The notes under the pieces: model-generated
Told to the model about the DNA's origin: nothing
The model's input: the letters and a program-made list of their open reading frames with translations, nothing else
The model's database searches: none
Shown: in pieces, positions 28,563 to 37,718 of the stretch
Numbering within the stretch: the stretch's first letter is position 1
Layout of the letters: every line of letters begins with the position of its first letter
Source of the DNA: Paraburkholderia bannensis
GTDB taxonomy: Bacteria; Pseudomonadota; Gammaproteobacteria; Burkholderiales; Burkholderiaceae
Reading direction: 5' to 3'
Assembly (NCBI RefSeq): GCF_014200455.1
Contig: NZ_JACHBW010000008.1
Span: 186,001-250,000 of the forward strand
Length of the DNA stretch: 64,000 bases
Position numbers and translations under genes: made by a program

Positions 28563-28883
28563 CTGCGGTTACTCCTGGAACCCCTGGATGACTGCGCGTC
28601 GTAACGACGTCCAGCTCGCATTAGAAACCAGATAAGGCGCGCGATAAAGGCGTTGGATCGGCATGCTTTCATGAATCAAACTCATCAGTTTTTTCGCGCC
28701 TTTTATTTCGCCATCCTGTCTATTTTCAGTCTCGCGTTACGAAATTCCTCTCACTAACAACGAGATTTACCACCCTGCTTTTCGCCTCGCCAACAAAGGC
28801 GCAGAATGTAGCGAACGCAGGAAACCGTCGTAAGCGAGCATTTCCCACACTCTGGGCGAATACACAAAAAACCAGGAGACGAG
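28563..28883. promoter_or_regulatory. Divergent control region of the aldo/keto reductase and MFS genes
   Basis: This 321-base stretch lies between divergent genes and holds no recognised gene. It is locally A/T-rich (about 28680-28760). Immediately before the MFS start is the ribosome-binding site AGGAGACGAG. No single promoter can be selected. Confidence 0.4.
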
Positions 28884-30206
28884 ATGGATGACAAGCTTGT
28901 TGCGAACGCGGCCGCTGCACCCGCCGCTGCCGCCACCACCCGCACCAACTTCCGCTGGCATGTGCTGACGTGGCTACTGATCGGCGGCATCATCAACTAT
29001 CTGGACCGTGCGAATCTGGCGATTGCCGCGCCCGGCATGATTCATGATCTCGGCCTCACGCGCACGCAGATCGGACTGCTCGGCACGGTGTTTTCCTGGA
29101 CCTACGCGGTCATGCAATTGCCCGCCGGCTGGATCATCGACCGCTTTGGCGCGAAGCGCGTCTACGCGATCGGCATGATCTGGTGGAGCGTGGCCACCTT
29201 GCTCACCGGCGTGGTCGGCTCGGTCGCGGGACTGGTGCTCATGCGCGTGTTGCTGGCCGTGGGCGAAGCGCCGTGCTGGCCCACCTCCGCCAAGATCACG
29301 GCGGCGTGGTTTCCCGCCAAGGAGCGCGGCTTTGCCACCGGCATCTGGGATTCGTCGTCGAAATGGGGCCCGGCGCTCGCGCCTGCGGTGCTGGTGGCGC
29401 TGATGATCGCGTTTGGCTGGCGCTCGCTGTTTCATGTGACGGGCCTGCTCGGCATCGTGTTCGCCGCACTGTTTCTGCTGCTCTATCGCAACCCCGCGCA
29501 AAGCCAGCGTCTGTCGCGCGAGGAATTTGCCTATATCGAAGCAGGCGGCAGCGGGCGCGAACATTCGCTCGCCAGCGCGCCAATCAAATGGCGCTCGCTA
29601 TTCGCCTCGCAAAGCGTGTGGGGCATGATACTCGGCTACTTCTGCGCGATCTGGCTGTGGAATCTGTTCCTCGTATTTCTGCCGCTCTATCTGATCGACC
29701 GCTTTCATATCTCGCTCGTGCAACTCGGGTTTTACGCGAGCATTCCGTGGTTCGGCGGCGCGGCGGGCGAGATCGTCGCGGGTTTTATCGCCGCGAAACT
29801 GGTGGATCGCGGCACCGCCTCGCCGATGGTCGCCAAGCGCGTGTTGATCGTAATCTGCTCGCTGGGCGCGGCACTGTGCGCCATCGCGCTGCCCTTCGTG
29901 CAGACGATCGGCGCGACCATCACGCTGATGACGCTGGGGCTCGCCTGCATCGCGGCGACCATAGGCAATGCGTGGGCGCTTGCGGGCGATGTCGCGCCGC
30001 GCTCGATGATCGCCTCGGTCAGTGCGATCCAGAATTTTGGCGGCTATTTTGGCGGTGCATTCTCGCCGGTTGCGGCGGGCTTCATCGTCGATCGCACCGG
30101 CTCGTACACGCTCGCCTTCGTGATTGGCGGCGCGATCGCAGGCTGCGCCGCACTGTTCTACTGGGGCATGGCACGCCGCGCCGTGGCGCCCGAGGCTACG
30201 CACTGA
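28884..30206 (+). CDS. MFS transporter, anion:cation symporter type
   Basis: A 440-residue transporter with 12 membrane helices. It begins with a cytoplasmic Ala-rich tail and shows NYLDRANLAIAAPGM in helix 1, a hallmark of the ACS/phthalate permease family, and the loop motif GWIIDRFGAKRVYAIG. Such proteins import organic acids such as hexuronates, aromatic acids or opines. The FAD oxidase encoded 102 bases downstream on the same strand may act on the imported compound. Confidence 0.85.
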   Translation: MDDKLVANAAAAPAAAATTRTNFRWHVLTWLLIGGIINYLDRANLAIAAPGMIHDLGLTRTQIGLLGTVFSWTYAVMQLPAGWIIDRFGAKRVYAIGMIWWSVATLLTGVVGSVAGLVLMRVLLAVGEAPCWPTSAKITAAWFPAKERGFATGIWDSSSKWGPALAPAVLVALMIAFGWRSLFHVTGLLGIVFAALFLLLYRNPAQSQRLSREEFAYIEAGGSGREHSLASAPIKWRSLFASQSVWGMILGYFCAIWLWNLFLVFLPLYLIDRFHISLVQLGFYASIPWFGGAAGEIVAGFIAAKLVDRGTASPMVAKRVLIVICSLGAALCAIALPFVQTIGATITLMTLGLACIAATIGNAWALAGDVAPRSMIASVSAIQNFGGYFGGAFSPVAAGFIVDRTGSYTLAFVIGGAIAGCAALFYWGMARRAVAPEATH

Positions 30207-30260
30207 GGCCTGATTCGCGGCGTCCTCACCGTATACTGTCTGACTCCAGCAAAAAAACAC

Positions 30261-30290
30261 GGCGGCGCGCCTTATCCGCGCGCCGCGCGC
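30261..30290. other. Strong hairpin in the leader of the FAD oxidase gene
   Basis: GCGGCGCG and CGCGCCGC arms enclose a short loop and are flanked by seven A residues on each side. On the plus strand it ends 18 bases before the oxidase start. As a terminator it would work only for minus-strand transcription, for which no gene is present nearby, so it may instead shape the mRNA leader. Confidence 0.5.
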
Positions 30291-30308
30291 AAAAAAAGGA
30301 AAGACAGC

Positions 30309-31637
30309 ATGGGACCGTATGTGGACGCCGTACCTTCGGCTGAATCGCTGCCCGCGCGCGCGGATGTCGTGATCGTCGGCGGGGGCATCATCGGCGTAGC
30401 GGCGGCGTGGCATCTTGCTTCGCAGGGCGTGAGCGTCGTGCTCTGCGAGAAGGGCCATGTGGCCGGCGAACAATCGAGCCGCAACTGGGGCTGGTGTCGC
30501 CAGGCAGGCCGCGATATGCGCGAGATGCCGCTCATCACCGAGAGCATGCGGCACTGGCGCACGATGGCCGACCGCGTTGGCGCCGACGTGGGCTATCGCG
30601 AATGCGGCGTGCTGTATATCGGCCAATCAGAAGAAGACGAAGCGGGCTTCCAGCAGTGGTTCAGCGATGCCGCCGCTTACGAAACCGGCGCGCAAATGCT
30701 GCGCGGCGCGGATCTCGAGAAGCTCTTGCCCGGCGCATCGCGCACGTTTCGCGCAGGCCTGTTCGTGCCGACCGATGGCCGTGCCGAACCTCAGCGCGCA
30801 GTCCCCGCGCTCGCCCGCGCGGCACAGGCGCGCGGCGCGACCATCGTGGCGCATTGCTCGGTGCGCGCACTGGAGCGCTCCGCGGGACGCGTGTCAGGCG
30901 TCGTAACCAGCCGTGGCCGCATTGCCTGCGACGCGGTGATTCTCGCAGGCGGGGCGTGGTCCAGTCTATTTTGCGCCCATGAGGGCATTCGTCTGCCGCA
31001 ACTGAAGGTGCTGGGCACCGTACTGCGCACCTCGCCAGTCGAGAACGGTCCGCCCACTTGCGGCTGGCTTGGCGATATCGGCTATCGCAAGCGTCTGGAC
31101 GGCGGCTATACCATCGGCTATAGCGGTCATCGCTACACGCCGGTCAGCCCCGATGGCCTGCGCTTTCTGCGCGAATATACGCCATTGCTCAAGCAAAGCT
31201 GGCGCTCGATCCGCCCGCGTTTCGATGCCGCCGCGTTGCGCGAGTTTCGCGATCGTCCGGGCTGGAACGCCGACGGGCGCAGCCCGTTCGAGCGCACGCG
31301 CACCATGGATCCCGCGCCTTCCCAGCGCGGTGTCGCCGCCGCGATGGCCAGCATGAGGCGACTCTTTCCAGCATTCGAGGACGCGCGGATCGTGCAGGAA
31401 TGGGCCTGCTATATGGACGTCACGCCCGACATCATTCCGTATATCGGTGCGTGCGCAACGGTTCCCGGTTTGACGGTGGCAACGGGCTTTTCGGGTCACG
31501 GCTTCGGCATTGGTCCGGCTGCGGGACGCGCTGCCGCCGATATTGCCATCGGTCGCGATGCCGGCGTGAATCTCGCGCCATTCTCGCTCGAACGCTTCGC
31601 GCCCGGCGTGCCAATCGTACCCGGCGGCGAAATCTGA
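30309..31637 (+). CDS. FAD-dependent oxidoreductase, DAO/DadA family
   Basis: A 442-residue flavoprotein of the D-amino-acid oxidase fold, which oxidises an amine, amino acid or opine. The N-terminal dinucleotide-binding motif is VVIVGGGIIGVAAAWHLA with the terminal acidic residue in CEKG, followed by SSRNWGWCRQ near the flavin. The C-terminal GFSGHGFGIGPAAGR closes the FAD site. No signal peptide is present. The preceding permease suggests import followed by oxidation; the downstream terminator separates it from the ABC transporter operon. Confidence 0.85.
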   Translation: MGPYVDAVPSAESLPARADVVIVGGGIIGVAAAWHLASQGVSVVLCEKGHVAGEQSSRNWGWCRQAGRDMREMPLITESMRHWRTMADRVGADVGYRECGVLYIGQSEEDEAGFQQWFSDAAAYETGAQMLRGADLEKLLPGASRTFRAGLFVPTDGRAEPQRAVPALARAAQARGATIVAHCSVRALERSAGRVSGVVTSRGRIACDAVILAGGAWSSLFCAHEGIRLPQLKVLGTVLRTSPVENGPPTCGWLGDIGYRKRLDGGYTIGYSGHRYTPVSPDGLRFLREYTPLLKQSWRSIRPRFDAAALREFRDRPGWNADGRSPFERTRTMDPAPSQRGVAAAMASMRRLFPAFEDARIVQEWACYMDVTPDIIPYIGACATVPGLTVATGFSGHGFGIGPAAGRAAADIAIGRDAGVNLAPFSLERFAPGVPIVPGGEI

Positions 31638-31679
31638 TTGCCGGGCTGCGCTCGCTGAAAGAACGCTGATTTCACAGAA

Positions 31680-31718
31680 AAGGCGGTGCTGCATTTCGGC
31701 ACACCGTCTTTTTTCTTT
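31680..31718 (+). terminator. Rho-independent terminator
   Basis: A stem GGCGGTG / CACCGTC (one G-U pair) with a nested TGC/GCA helix (about 31682-31708) is followed directly by TTTTTTCTTTT. It lies 45 bases after the oxidase stop. Confidence 0.8.
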
Positions 31719-32110
31719 TGCATGCCCCGATTTTCTTGAGTCCGGTCACGGCCTCATCCACGGGCGCATCCGTTTCGCCACCTCCAAGGAGTCTGCGGCT
31801 CCAGCGGCTTCGAGTTCCGGTTCTACTGTGCGGCACCAGCCTCCACCGCATTCATACCGTCTTTTACCGGCACGGCGCCTTGTCCAGGCACGCTTTTCGC
31901 TACGCCTGGCTGAACATGACAACCAGACGAACGCTCAAACGCGTTCCATCGACCGCCGGCCGCGCGCTTGTGCGGCCGGTACAGACTGTTTCCGTCAGTT
32001 CAATCGCGGCCTTGCCGGGATCACGAACTTCCTTTCGCGACGCCATCTGGCGTCATCGCGGCGTGTCGTCTTTTTTGCGCGCCGCACCGTGTTTGAGGAG
32101 GCATATCTTC
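31719..32110. promoter_or_regulatory. Control region of the ABC importer operon
   Basis: A 392-base stretch with no supported gene. It holds a small hairpin GACGCC-ATCT-GGCGTC (32039-32054), a T6 run at 32071-32076, and the ribosome-binding site GAGGAGG about 10 bases before the permease start. A promoter must lie here, but none can be picked with confidence. Confidence 0.4.
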
Positions 32111-32827
32111 ATGAATCGACGCACTGTCCAGCTTGTGGGCAGCCTGATCGCCATCGCTGTCATTGCCTGGGCTTTGGCCCGCGGCATTGGCGCCGATACA
32201 TTCCGCAGCCATGCGGGAGATCTCGCATACTACGCCGGCCAGCACATGCTGCTGGTTGGCTATTCGATGGTGCTGGCCATCCTTGTCGGCGTGCCTGCCG
32301 GGGTGCTGCTGAGCCGGCCGCGCTTGCAGCGCCGGGCCGAACGCTTCATGCAGATTTTCAACATCGGCAATACGATTCCCTCGCTGGCCGTGCTGGCGAT
32401 TGCGCTGGGCATCTTCGGCATCGGCAATATTCCGGCCATCGTCGCGCTGTTTCTCGCTTCCCTGCTGCCGATCACGCGTAATAGTTACGAGGGCGTGAAG
32501 AACGTGCCTGCGTCGCTGCGCGAGGCCGCCAAAGGCATTGGCATGACGGGCTGGCAATCGCTCACGCGCGTGGAGTTGCCCCATGCGCTGCCGATCATCG
32601 TAGGCGGCATCCGCACCGCGCTCGCCATCAACGTGGGCACTGCGCCGCTGGCTTATCTGATTGGCGCGGACAGCCTCGGCTCGCTCATCTTTCCCGGCAT
32701 CTATCTCGACAACGAACCGCTGCTGTTGCTGGGCGCCGCGTTCACCGCCATTCTGGCGCTCGTGCTCGACGGCATCGTCGCAACCAGCAGTCGTCAGTGG
32801 CTCCTTCGTCACGGAGGCGTCGCATGA
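32111..32827 (+). CDS. Betaine/choline-type ABC permease (OpuCB-like)
   Basis: A 238-residue inner-membrane permease with about six helices and the BPD-type EAA loop (VPASLREAAKGIGMTGWQSLTRVELP). It belongs to the quaternary-amine (glycine betaine, choline, carnitine) uptake family. The start at 32111 is set by GAGGAGG and by the fit of the first helix. It is the first gene of a tightly packed operon; its stop overlaps the binding-protein start (ATGA). Confidence 0.86.
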   Translation: MNRRTVQLVGSLIAIAVIAWALARGIGADTFRSHAGDLAYYAGQHMLLVGYSMVLAILVGVPAGVLLSRPRLQRRAERFMQIFNIGNTIPSLAVLAIALGIFGIGNIPAIVALFLASLLPITRNSYEGVKNVPASLREAAKGIGMTGWQSLTRVELPHALPIIVGGIRTALAINVGTAPLAYLIGADSLGSLIFPGIYLDNEPLLLLGAAFTAILALVLDGIVATSSRQWLLRHGGVA

Positions 32828-33735
32828 TGTTTCGAAAAGCGATTCGACGCTTCGCCGCTTTTTGCACCATCGGCATGCTCTGCGCCGCGGCAAGCAGCAG
32901 TGCCTTCGCCGCCAGGATCGTGCTGGGGGCGAAAAACTTCACCGAGCAATACGTGCTGGCCGAAGTCACCGCGCAATATCTGCGCTCGCGCGGCTATGAC
33001 GTGGAAGTGCGCTCGGGCCTGGGCAGCACGCTCATGCGCAGCGCTCTGGAAAACGGCCAGTTCGATCTTGTGTGGGACTACACCGGCACAGCGGCGCTGG
33101 TGTACGACAAGATCACCGACAAACTCGGCCCTGAGCAGATGTATCAGCGCGTGAAGGCGCTCGACGCGCCGCGTGGTCTCGTGTGGCTCAATGCGTCGTC
33201 GCTCAACGATACCTATGCGCTGGGATTGCCGAGCCAGTTTGCCCAGACTTCGGGCGTCAAGACGGTTTCGCAGCTTGCCGATTATCTGAAGACGAATCCC
33301 GATGCGAAGCATGTCGTGTTCGGCATGGACGCCGAATTCGCCAATCGCCCCGACGGCCTCAAGCCGCTGCTCGAAACCTACGACATGCATTTCAGGCGCT
33401 CGCAGATGAAGCAGATGGATCCGGGCCTTGTCTATACCGCGCTGCATAACGACCAGTTGAAGATCGGTCTGGTCTACACCACCGATGGCCGCGTGAAAGG
33501 CTTCGGCATTGTGCCGCTCGACGACGACAAGCATTTCTTCCCGCCTTATAACGCGGTGCCTGTCGTGCGCAAGAGCGCGCTCGACCAGAACCCCAAACTG
33601 GCGGCGCAGCTCAATGCGCTGTCCGCCGCGCTCAACAACGCGGTGATGCAGGACATGAACAAGGCCGTGGATCTCGACGGCAAGCCGCCGCGCGAAGTGG
33701 CGCAGCATTTCCTGCGCGCGCATCCTCTGCCTTGA
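32824..33735 (+). CDS. Glycine betaine/choline-type ABC substrate-binding protein
   Basis: A 303-residue periplasmic protein with a signal peptide (about residues 1-30, ending SSSAFA-AR). The OpuAC domain begins with VLGAKNFTEQYVLAEV, a hallmark of the OsmX/OpuCC branch, and contains FDLVWDYTGTAAL and the C-terminal helical lobe. It captures quaternary amines for the flanking permeases. It overlaps the first permease gene by four bases and lies 10 bases before the second. Confidence 0.87.
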   Translation: MMFRKAIRRFAAFCTIGMLCAAASSSAFAARIVLGAKNFTEQYVLAEVTAQYLRSRGYDVEVRSGLGSTLMRSALENGQFDLVWDYTGTAALVYDKITDKLGPEQMYQRVKALDAPRGLVWLNASSLNDTYALGLPSQFAQTSGVKTVSQLADYLKTNPDAKHVVFGMDAEFANRPDGLKPLLETYDMHFRRSQMKQMDPGLVYTALHNDQLKIGLVYTTDGRVKGFGIVPLDDDKHFFPPYNAVPVVRKSALDQNPKLAAQLNALSAALNNAVMQDMNKAVDLDGKPPREVAQHFLRAHPLP

Positions 33736-33745
33736 AGGAGACCGT

Positions 33746-34399
33746 ATGAGCGTTTTCGACTATCTCGCTTCGAGCTGGCCCGAACTGTTGCAGCTTACCT
33801 TGCAGCATCTCTATCTCGTCGGCGTCGCCGTGGGCTGCGCGATCCTCGTGGGCGTACCGCTGGGCGTGCTCATCAATCGTCACCAGTGGCTCGCGGGGCC
33901 GCTGCTCGGCGTGGCCACCATTGTGCTCACGCTGCCGTCCATCGCGCTGTTCGGGCTGATGATTCCGTTTTTTTCGCGCTTTGGCCAGGGTATTGGCGCG
34001 GTGCCCGCGATTACCGCCGTGTTCCTTTATTCGCTGCTGCCCATCATGCGCAACACGTATCTGGCGCTGCATAACGTGGACGCAGGCATCAAGGAGGCCG
34101 GCACGGGCATTGGCATGACGTCGTGGCAACGCCTGCGACTCGTCGACCTGCCGCTTGCGGTGCCCGTGATTCTCGCGGGCGTGCGCACCGCGGTAGTCAT
34201 GAATATAGGCGTGATGACGATCGCCGCCGTGATTGGAGCGGGCGGGCTGGGCACGCTGATCCTGCGTGCAATCGGCCAGAGCAGCATGATGAAATTGCTG
34301 GTAGGCGCGGTGCTGGTGAGCATCCTCGCCATTGTCGCAGACCTGTTCCTGCAGATGCTGCAGCGTGCATTGACACCGAAAGGAGTACAGAAGACATGA
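33746..34399 (+). CDS. Second betaine/choline-type ABC permease (OpuCD/YehY-like)
   Basis: A 217-residue permease with about six helices and its own EAA loop (VDAGIKEAGTGIGMTSWQRLRLVDLP), paralogous to the first permease. Two different permeases with one ATPase and one binding protein is the usual OpuC organisation. The stop overlaps the ATPase start (ATGA). Confidence 0.87.
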   Translation: MSVFDYLASSWPELLQLTLQHLYLVGVAVGCAILVGVPLGVLINRHQWLAGPLLGVATIVLTLPSIALFGLMIPFFSRFGQGIGAVPAITAVFLYSLLPIMRNTYLALHNVDAGIKEAGTGIGMTSWQRLRLVDLPLAVPVILAGVRTAVVMNIGVMTIAAVIGAGGLGTLILRAIGQSSMMKLLVGAVLVSILAIVADLFLQMLQRALTPKGVQKT

Positions 34400-35565
34400 T
34401 CGAACTCGACCAACTGACCAAGACCTTCACGCAAAAGGACGGCCAGCCTGTCAAGGCGGTCGATGCAGTGAGCCTTTCGGTGCAGGAAGGGGAAATCTGC
34501 GTGTTCCTCGGCCCCTCGGGCTGCGGCAAGACCACCACGCTCAAGATGATCAACCGGCTGATCGAGCCAACCTCGGGCCGCGTGCTGATCAATAACGAGG
34601 ACACCACGGGCCTCAATGAAGTCGATCTGCGCCGGCATATCGGCTATGTGATCCAGCAGATCGGCCTGTTCCCGAACATGACGATCGAGGAAAACATCAC
34701 GGTGGTGCCGCGTCTGCTCGGTTGGGACAAGAAGCGCTGCGCGGAGCGCGCCAAAGAGCTGATGTCGATGGTGGCGCTCGATCCCACTCAGTATCTGAAA
34801 CGCTATCCGCGTGAGCTTTCGGGGGGGCAGCAGCAGCGTATCGGCGTGATCCGCGCCCTCGCCGCCGATCCGCCTGTGCTGCTGATGGACGAACCGTTCG
34901 GCGCGGTGGACCCGATCAATCGCGAAACCATCCAGAACGAGTTCTTCCAGATGCAGCGCCAGTTGAACAAGACTGTCATCATGGTGAGCCACGACATCGA
35001 CGAGGCCATCAAGCTGGGCGATCGCATCGCCGTGTTCCGGCGAGGCCAGCTGGTGCAATACGATCATCCCGATACACTGCTTGCCCGCCCGCGCGACGAA
35101 TTCGTCGCGCAGTTCGTGGGCCAGGACAGCACGCTCAAGCGTCTGCTGCTGGTGAAGGCCGGCGACGCCGCCACGCAACCGGAAACGGCGCGCGTGGATA
35201 CGCCGCTCGCGCACGCGTTCTCCGTGATGGATGAAACGGACAATCGCTACCTGAGCGTGCTCGACGATGCGGGCCATGCGCTTGGCTTCGTGACGCGCCG
35301 CGCGGCGCGCGCGGGCGACGGTACGTGTGGCGAGCGCGTGACGCCCTTTCCCGTCAATGTCTCCGCGGAAGACAACCTGCGCGTGGTGCTCTCGAAGATG
35401 TACCAGTTCAGCGCTTCGTGGCTGCCGGTTCTGGATGCGCAGGGCGCCTATGTTGGCGAGATCACGCAGGACTCGATTGCTGCGTACCTGAGCTCGGGTC
35501 GCTCGCGTCAACAGACCGGTCAGCCGCCTGGCGCTGCCATCAAACTCGCACAAGCGGCCGCCTGA
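34396..35565 (+). CDS. Quaternary-amine ABC transporter ATP-binding protein (OpuCA/ProV-like)
   Basis: A 389-residue ATPase. It shows Walker A GPSGCGKT, Q-loop, signature LSGGQQQR, Walker B VLLMDEPFGAVDP and the H-loop VSHD. Residues about 260-375 carry CBS-type regulatory repeats, which in OpuA/OpuC systems sense ionic strength or nucleotides. It drives uptake of a compatible solute or of betaine/choline as a nutrient. ATG 34396 overlaps the permease stop. The operon ends at the terminator downstream. Confidence 0.9.
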   Translation: MIELDQLTKTFTQKDGQPVKAVDAVSLSVQEGEICVFLGPSGCGKTTTLKMINRLIEPTSGRVLINNEDTTGLNEVDLRRHIGYVIQQIGLFPNMTIEENITVVPRLLGWDKKRCAERAKELMSMVALDPTQYLKRYPRELSGGQQQRIGVIRALAADPPVLLMDEPFGAVDPINRETIQNEFFQMQRQLNKTVIMVSHDIDEAIKLGDRIAVFRRGQLVQYDHPDTLLARPRDEFVAQFVGQDSTLKRLLLVKAGDAATQPETARVDTPLAHAFSVMDETDNRYLSVLDDAGHALGFVTRRAARAGDGTCGERVTPFPVNVSAEDNLRVVLSKMYQFSASWLPVLDAQGAYVGEITQDSIAAYLSSGRSRQQTGQPPGAAIKLAQAAA

Positions 35566-35572
35566 TGCATGC

Positions 35573-35610
35573 GCGCCGGGACCTGTCGTCAGGCTCCGGC
35601 GTGTTTTCTT
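35573..35610 (+). terminator. Rho-independent terminator of the ABC operon
   Basis: CGCCGG (35574-35579) pairs with CCGGCG (35596-35601) around a nested CCTG-TCGT-CAGG helix, followed by TGTTTTCTT. Confidence 0.7.
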
Positions 35611-35689
35611 AAGCGTTTCCTAAGTTGCGCGCACGCATAATCGAGGCCCGCGCAACACGCCGCATTCCCCGGCGATCCGAGCCTCAGCC

Positions 35690-35986
35690 ATGCAACGCCT
35701 CTATTCGCATCGCGGCCACGCTATCGACGTCAGCGTCGAAGCGCAATGCCCCGCCCTTCCCGCCCAAGGCAATTTCAACGGCACAATCGACTATATCGCT
35801 GTCCTGACGATTTATTCAGATGAGTCGAAGGGCGAGCCGATACTCGGTCCGGTGCGCGTCGAACGCACGACGGAACACGCTTTCGCGTCCGAAGCCGAGG
35901 CATTGATGGGAGGATTCAGTGAGGGACGCCGCTATGTCGATCTGCACATCGAAAGCGACGAAGGAAGTTTGCAGGGTACGGTTTGA
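35690..35986 (+). CDS. Small hypothetical protein
   Basis: A 98-residue soluble protein starting MQRLYSHRGHAIDV, with a beta-rich pattern and acidic C-terminus. Its opening (YxxRGxxI followed by an extended strand) resembles the small unknown proteins around the cold-shock gene at 53-56 kb, suggesting a dispersed family. No domain is recognised. It stands alone after the ABC operon terminator. Confidence 0.6.
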   Translation: MQRLYSHRGHAIDVSVEAQCPALPAQGNFNGTIDYIAVLTIYSDESKGEPILGPVRVERTTEHAFASEAEALMGGFSEGRRYVDLHIESDEGSLQGTV

Positions 35987-36007
35987 AACGCTGGGCACCG
36001 AAGGCGC

Positions 36008-36274
36008 TCAATAGCGCGGGCGTGAATCCATCGTATTGATCCGGTCATTCGGATCATTCGGATCATTGGCGGCACGCCGCTCGAAGCGGCGCGCGACCAG
36101 CACCATCAGCGCGATGATGGCAATCACGCCATAGCGAAACCCAGGCGTGATGAAATCGTACTGTGGTACGCGCAACCATTCGATCGCAACAAATACCGCT
36201 GCCTGAATGACTATCGCCGTGAGGGCGATAACGGCAAGGTCCGCGTGCAGCTGGGCGAAAATCGGCGGCTTCAT
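36008..36274 (-). CDS. Small two-helix membrane protein
   Basis: An 88-residue protein with two predicted membrane helices (about 11-32 and 46-62) and a charged C-terminal tail. The tail contains DPNDPND, encoded by a tandem 9-mer (about 36044-36068), so its length may vary between strains. Function unknown. It is convergent with the small gene at 35690. Confidence 0.6.
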   Translation of the reverse strand: MKPPIFAQLHADLAVIALTAIVIQAAVFVAIEWLRVPQYDFITPGFRYGVIAIIALMVLVARRFERRAANDPNDPNDRINTMDSRPRY

Positions 36275-36471
36275 GGCGGGTTTGACTCCATTACGCGGGA
36301 ACAGCTCGCCGATCTTAGCGAAGCCTCCCTGAAGAGAAGCTTAAGCGCCGCGCATCGGAATGCCCTGCGTAATACCGCTTATTACTGAAAGCAGCCTGTT
36401 GGCAGTCTGTATTGTTTGTCGCGGGAATTCGTCGTTAGTCGCGTCTGTTTGTGCCTGTTCGCGCCTGTCCG

Positions 36472-37683
36472 TTACGCTACGAGGAAGCGTTGCGCGAGCC
36501 TCACCCATGCCGCCGCGCCCAGCGGTAGCACACGATCGTTAAAATCGTAACCGGGGTTGTGCACCATGCAGCCGCCGAATTCGCCTTCGCCATTGCCCAG
36601 CAGCAGATAGCAACCCGGCACCTCCTTGAGCATCCACGCGAAGTCTTCGCTGCCATTCAAGCCTTTGGGCGCCTGAACGACAACGTTTTCCGCGCCGACC
36701 AGCTCCGTGCACACCTGTTGCGCAAGCAACGTTTCTTGCGGCGTGTTGACCATCGGCGGTGTGAGCTGACGATAATCGATCTGCGCCTGCACGCCGTGCG
36801 CTTGCGCCGTTGCCGTGACGACCTCGCGCACGCGCTGCTCGACCAGTTCGCGCGTTTCCGGGCGTGCCGCGCGAATATTCAAACCTAGCGTGACCGTTTC
36901 CGGAATCACGTTATGCGTGGCGCCGCCGCGAATGAAGCCCACCGACACAACCGCCGTATCGTCAGGCGCAACGCTGCGCGCCACGACCGTCTGCAGCGCG
37001 GTGACGATTGCCGCCGCCGCGACGATGGGATCCTTCACGCGATGCGGCATCGCCCCATGACCACCCACGCCTTTGAGCGTCACGTCGGCCACATCGGACG
37101 AAAGACTCACCGATCCTTCCAGCACGCGGAATGTGCCCGCAGGCACGCCCGGCATGTTGTGCAAACCGTACACGGCGTCACAAGGGAAACGTTCGAACAG
37201 GCCATCGTCGATCATCGCCTTCGCGCCGCACAGATTCTCCTCGTCGGGCTGGAAGATCAGATTGAGCGTGCCGTTGAAATCGCGTTGCTGCGCAAGACGC
37301 TTGGCCGCCGCGAGCAAAATCGCGGTGTGGCCGTCGTGGCCGCATGCGTGCATCTTGCCCGCGTTCTGGCTGGCATAGGGCAGGCCGGTGTTCTCGACGA
37401 TGGGCAGCGCATCCATATCCGCGCGAATACCCAGACGTCTCTTGCCGTCGCCTGCCTTCAACTGCCCCACTACGCCGCTGCGGCCAATGCCCGAGTGAAC
37501 CTCGTAGCCCCATTTCTCCAGCAGCATCGCGACCAGCTTCGCCGTCGCCCCCACCTCGAAACCTAGTTCGGGATGCGAATGAATCTGGCGCCTGATGCCG
37601 ACAAACTCTTCGGCGTCGATTTCGATCTCCGGCAGCAAAGTCGGCAAAAGCTGGAACGGCGTGAGCGTGGGTTCGCGCTTCAT
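36472..37683 (-). CDS. M20 family amidohydrolase (hippurate/aminoacylase type)
   Basis: A 403-residue metal-dependent amidohydrolase that removes acyl groups from N-acylated amino acids or related amides. Metal-site motifs are visible: RADMDALPI, MHACGHDGHTA and QPDEE with the catalytic glutamate, and the lid/dimerisation domain follows (about 190-305). ATG 37683 gives the expected N-terminus; the longer frame upstream is unlike the family. It lies 35 bases downstream of the MHS transporter on the same strand, which probably imports its substrate. Confidence 0.87.
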   Translation of the reverse strand: MKREPTLTPFQLLPTLLPEIEIDAEEFVGIRRQIHSHPELGFEVGATAKLVAMLLEKWGYEVHSGIGRSGVVGQLKAGDGKRRLGIRADMDALPIVENTGLPYASQNAGKMHACGHDGHTAILLAAAKRLAQQRDFNGTLNLIFQPDEENLCGAKAMIDDGLFERFPCDAVYGLHNMPGVPAGTFRVLEGSVSLSSDVADVTLKGVGGHGAMPHRVKDPIVAAAAIVTALQTVVARSVAPDDTAVVSVGFIRGGATHNVIPETVTLGLNIRAARPETRELVEQRVREVVTATAQAHGVQAQIDYRQLTPPMVNTPQETLLAQQVCTELVGAENVVVQAPKGLNGSEDFAWMLKEVPGCYLLLGNGEGEFGGCMVHNPGYDFNDRVLPLGAAAWVRLAQRFLVA

Positions 37684-37718
37684 GTGGGGGTTCCTCCTTG
37701 AGTGTCTCGATGGATTAT

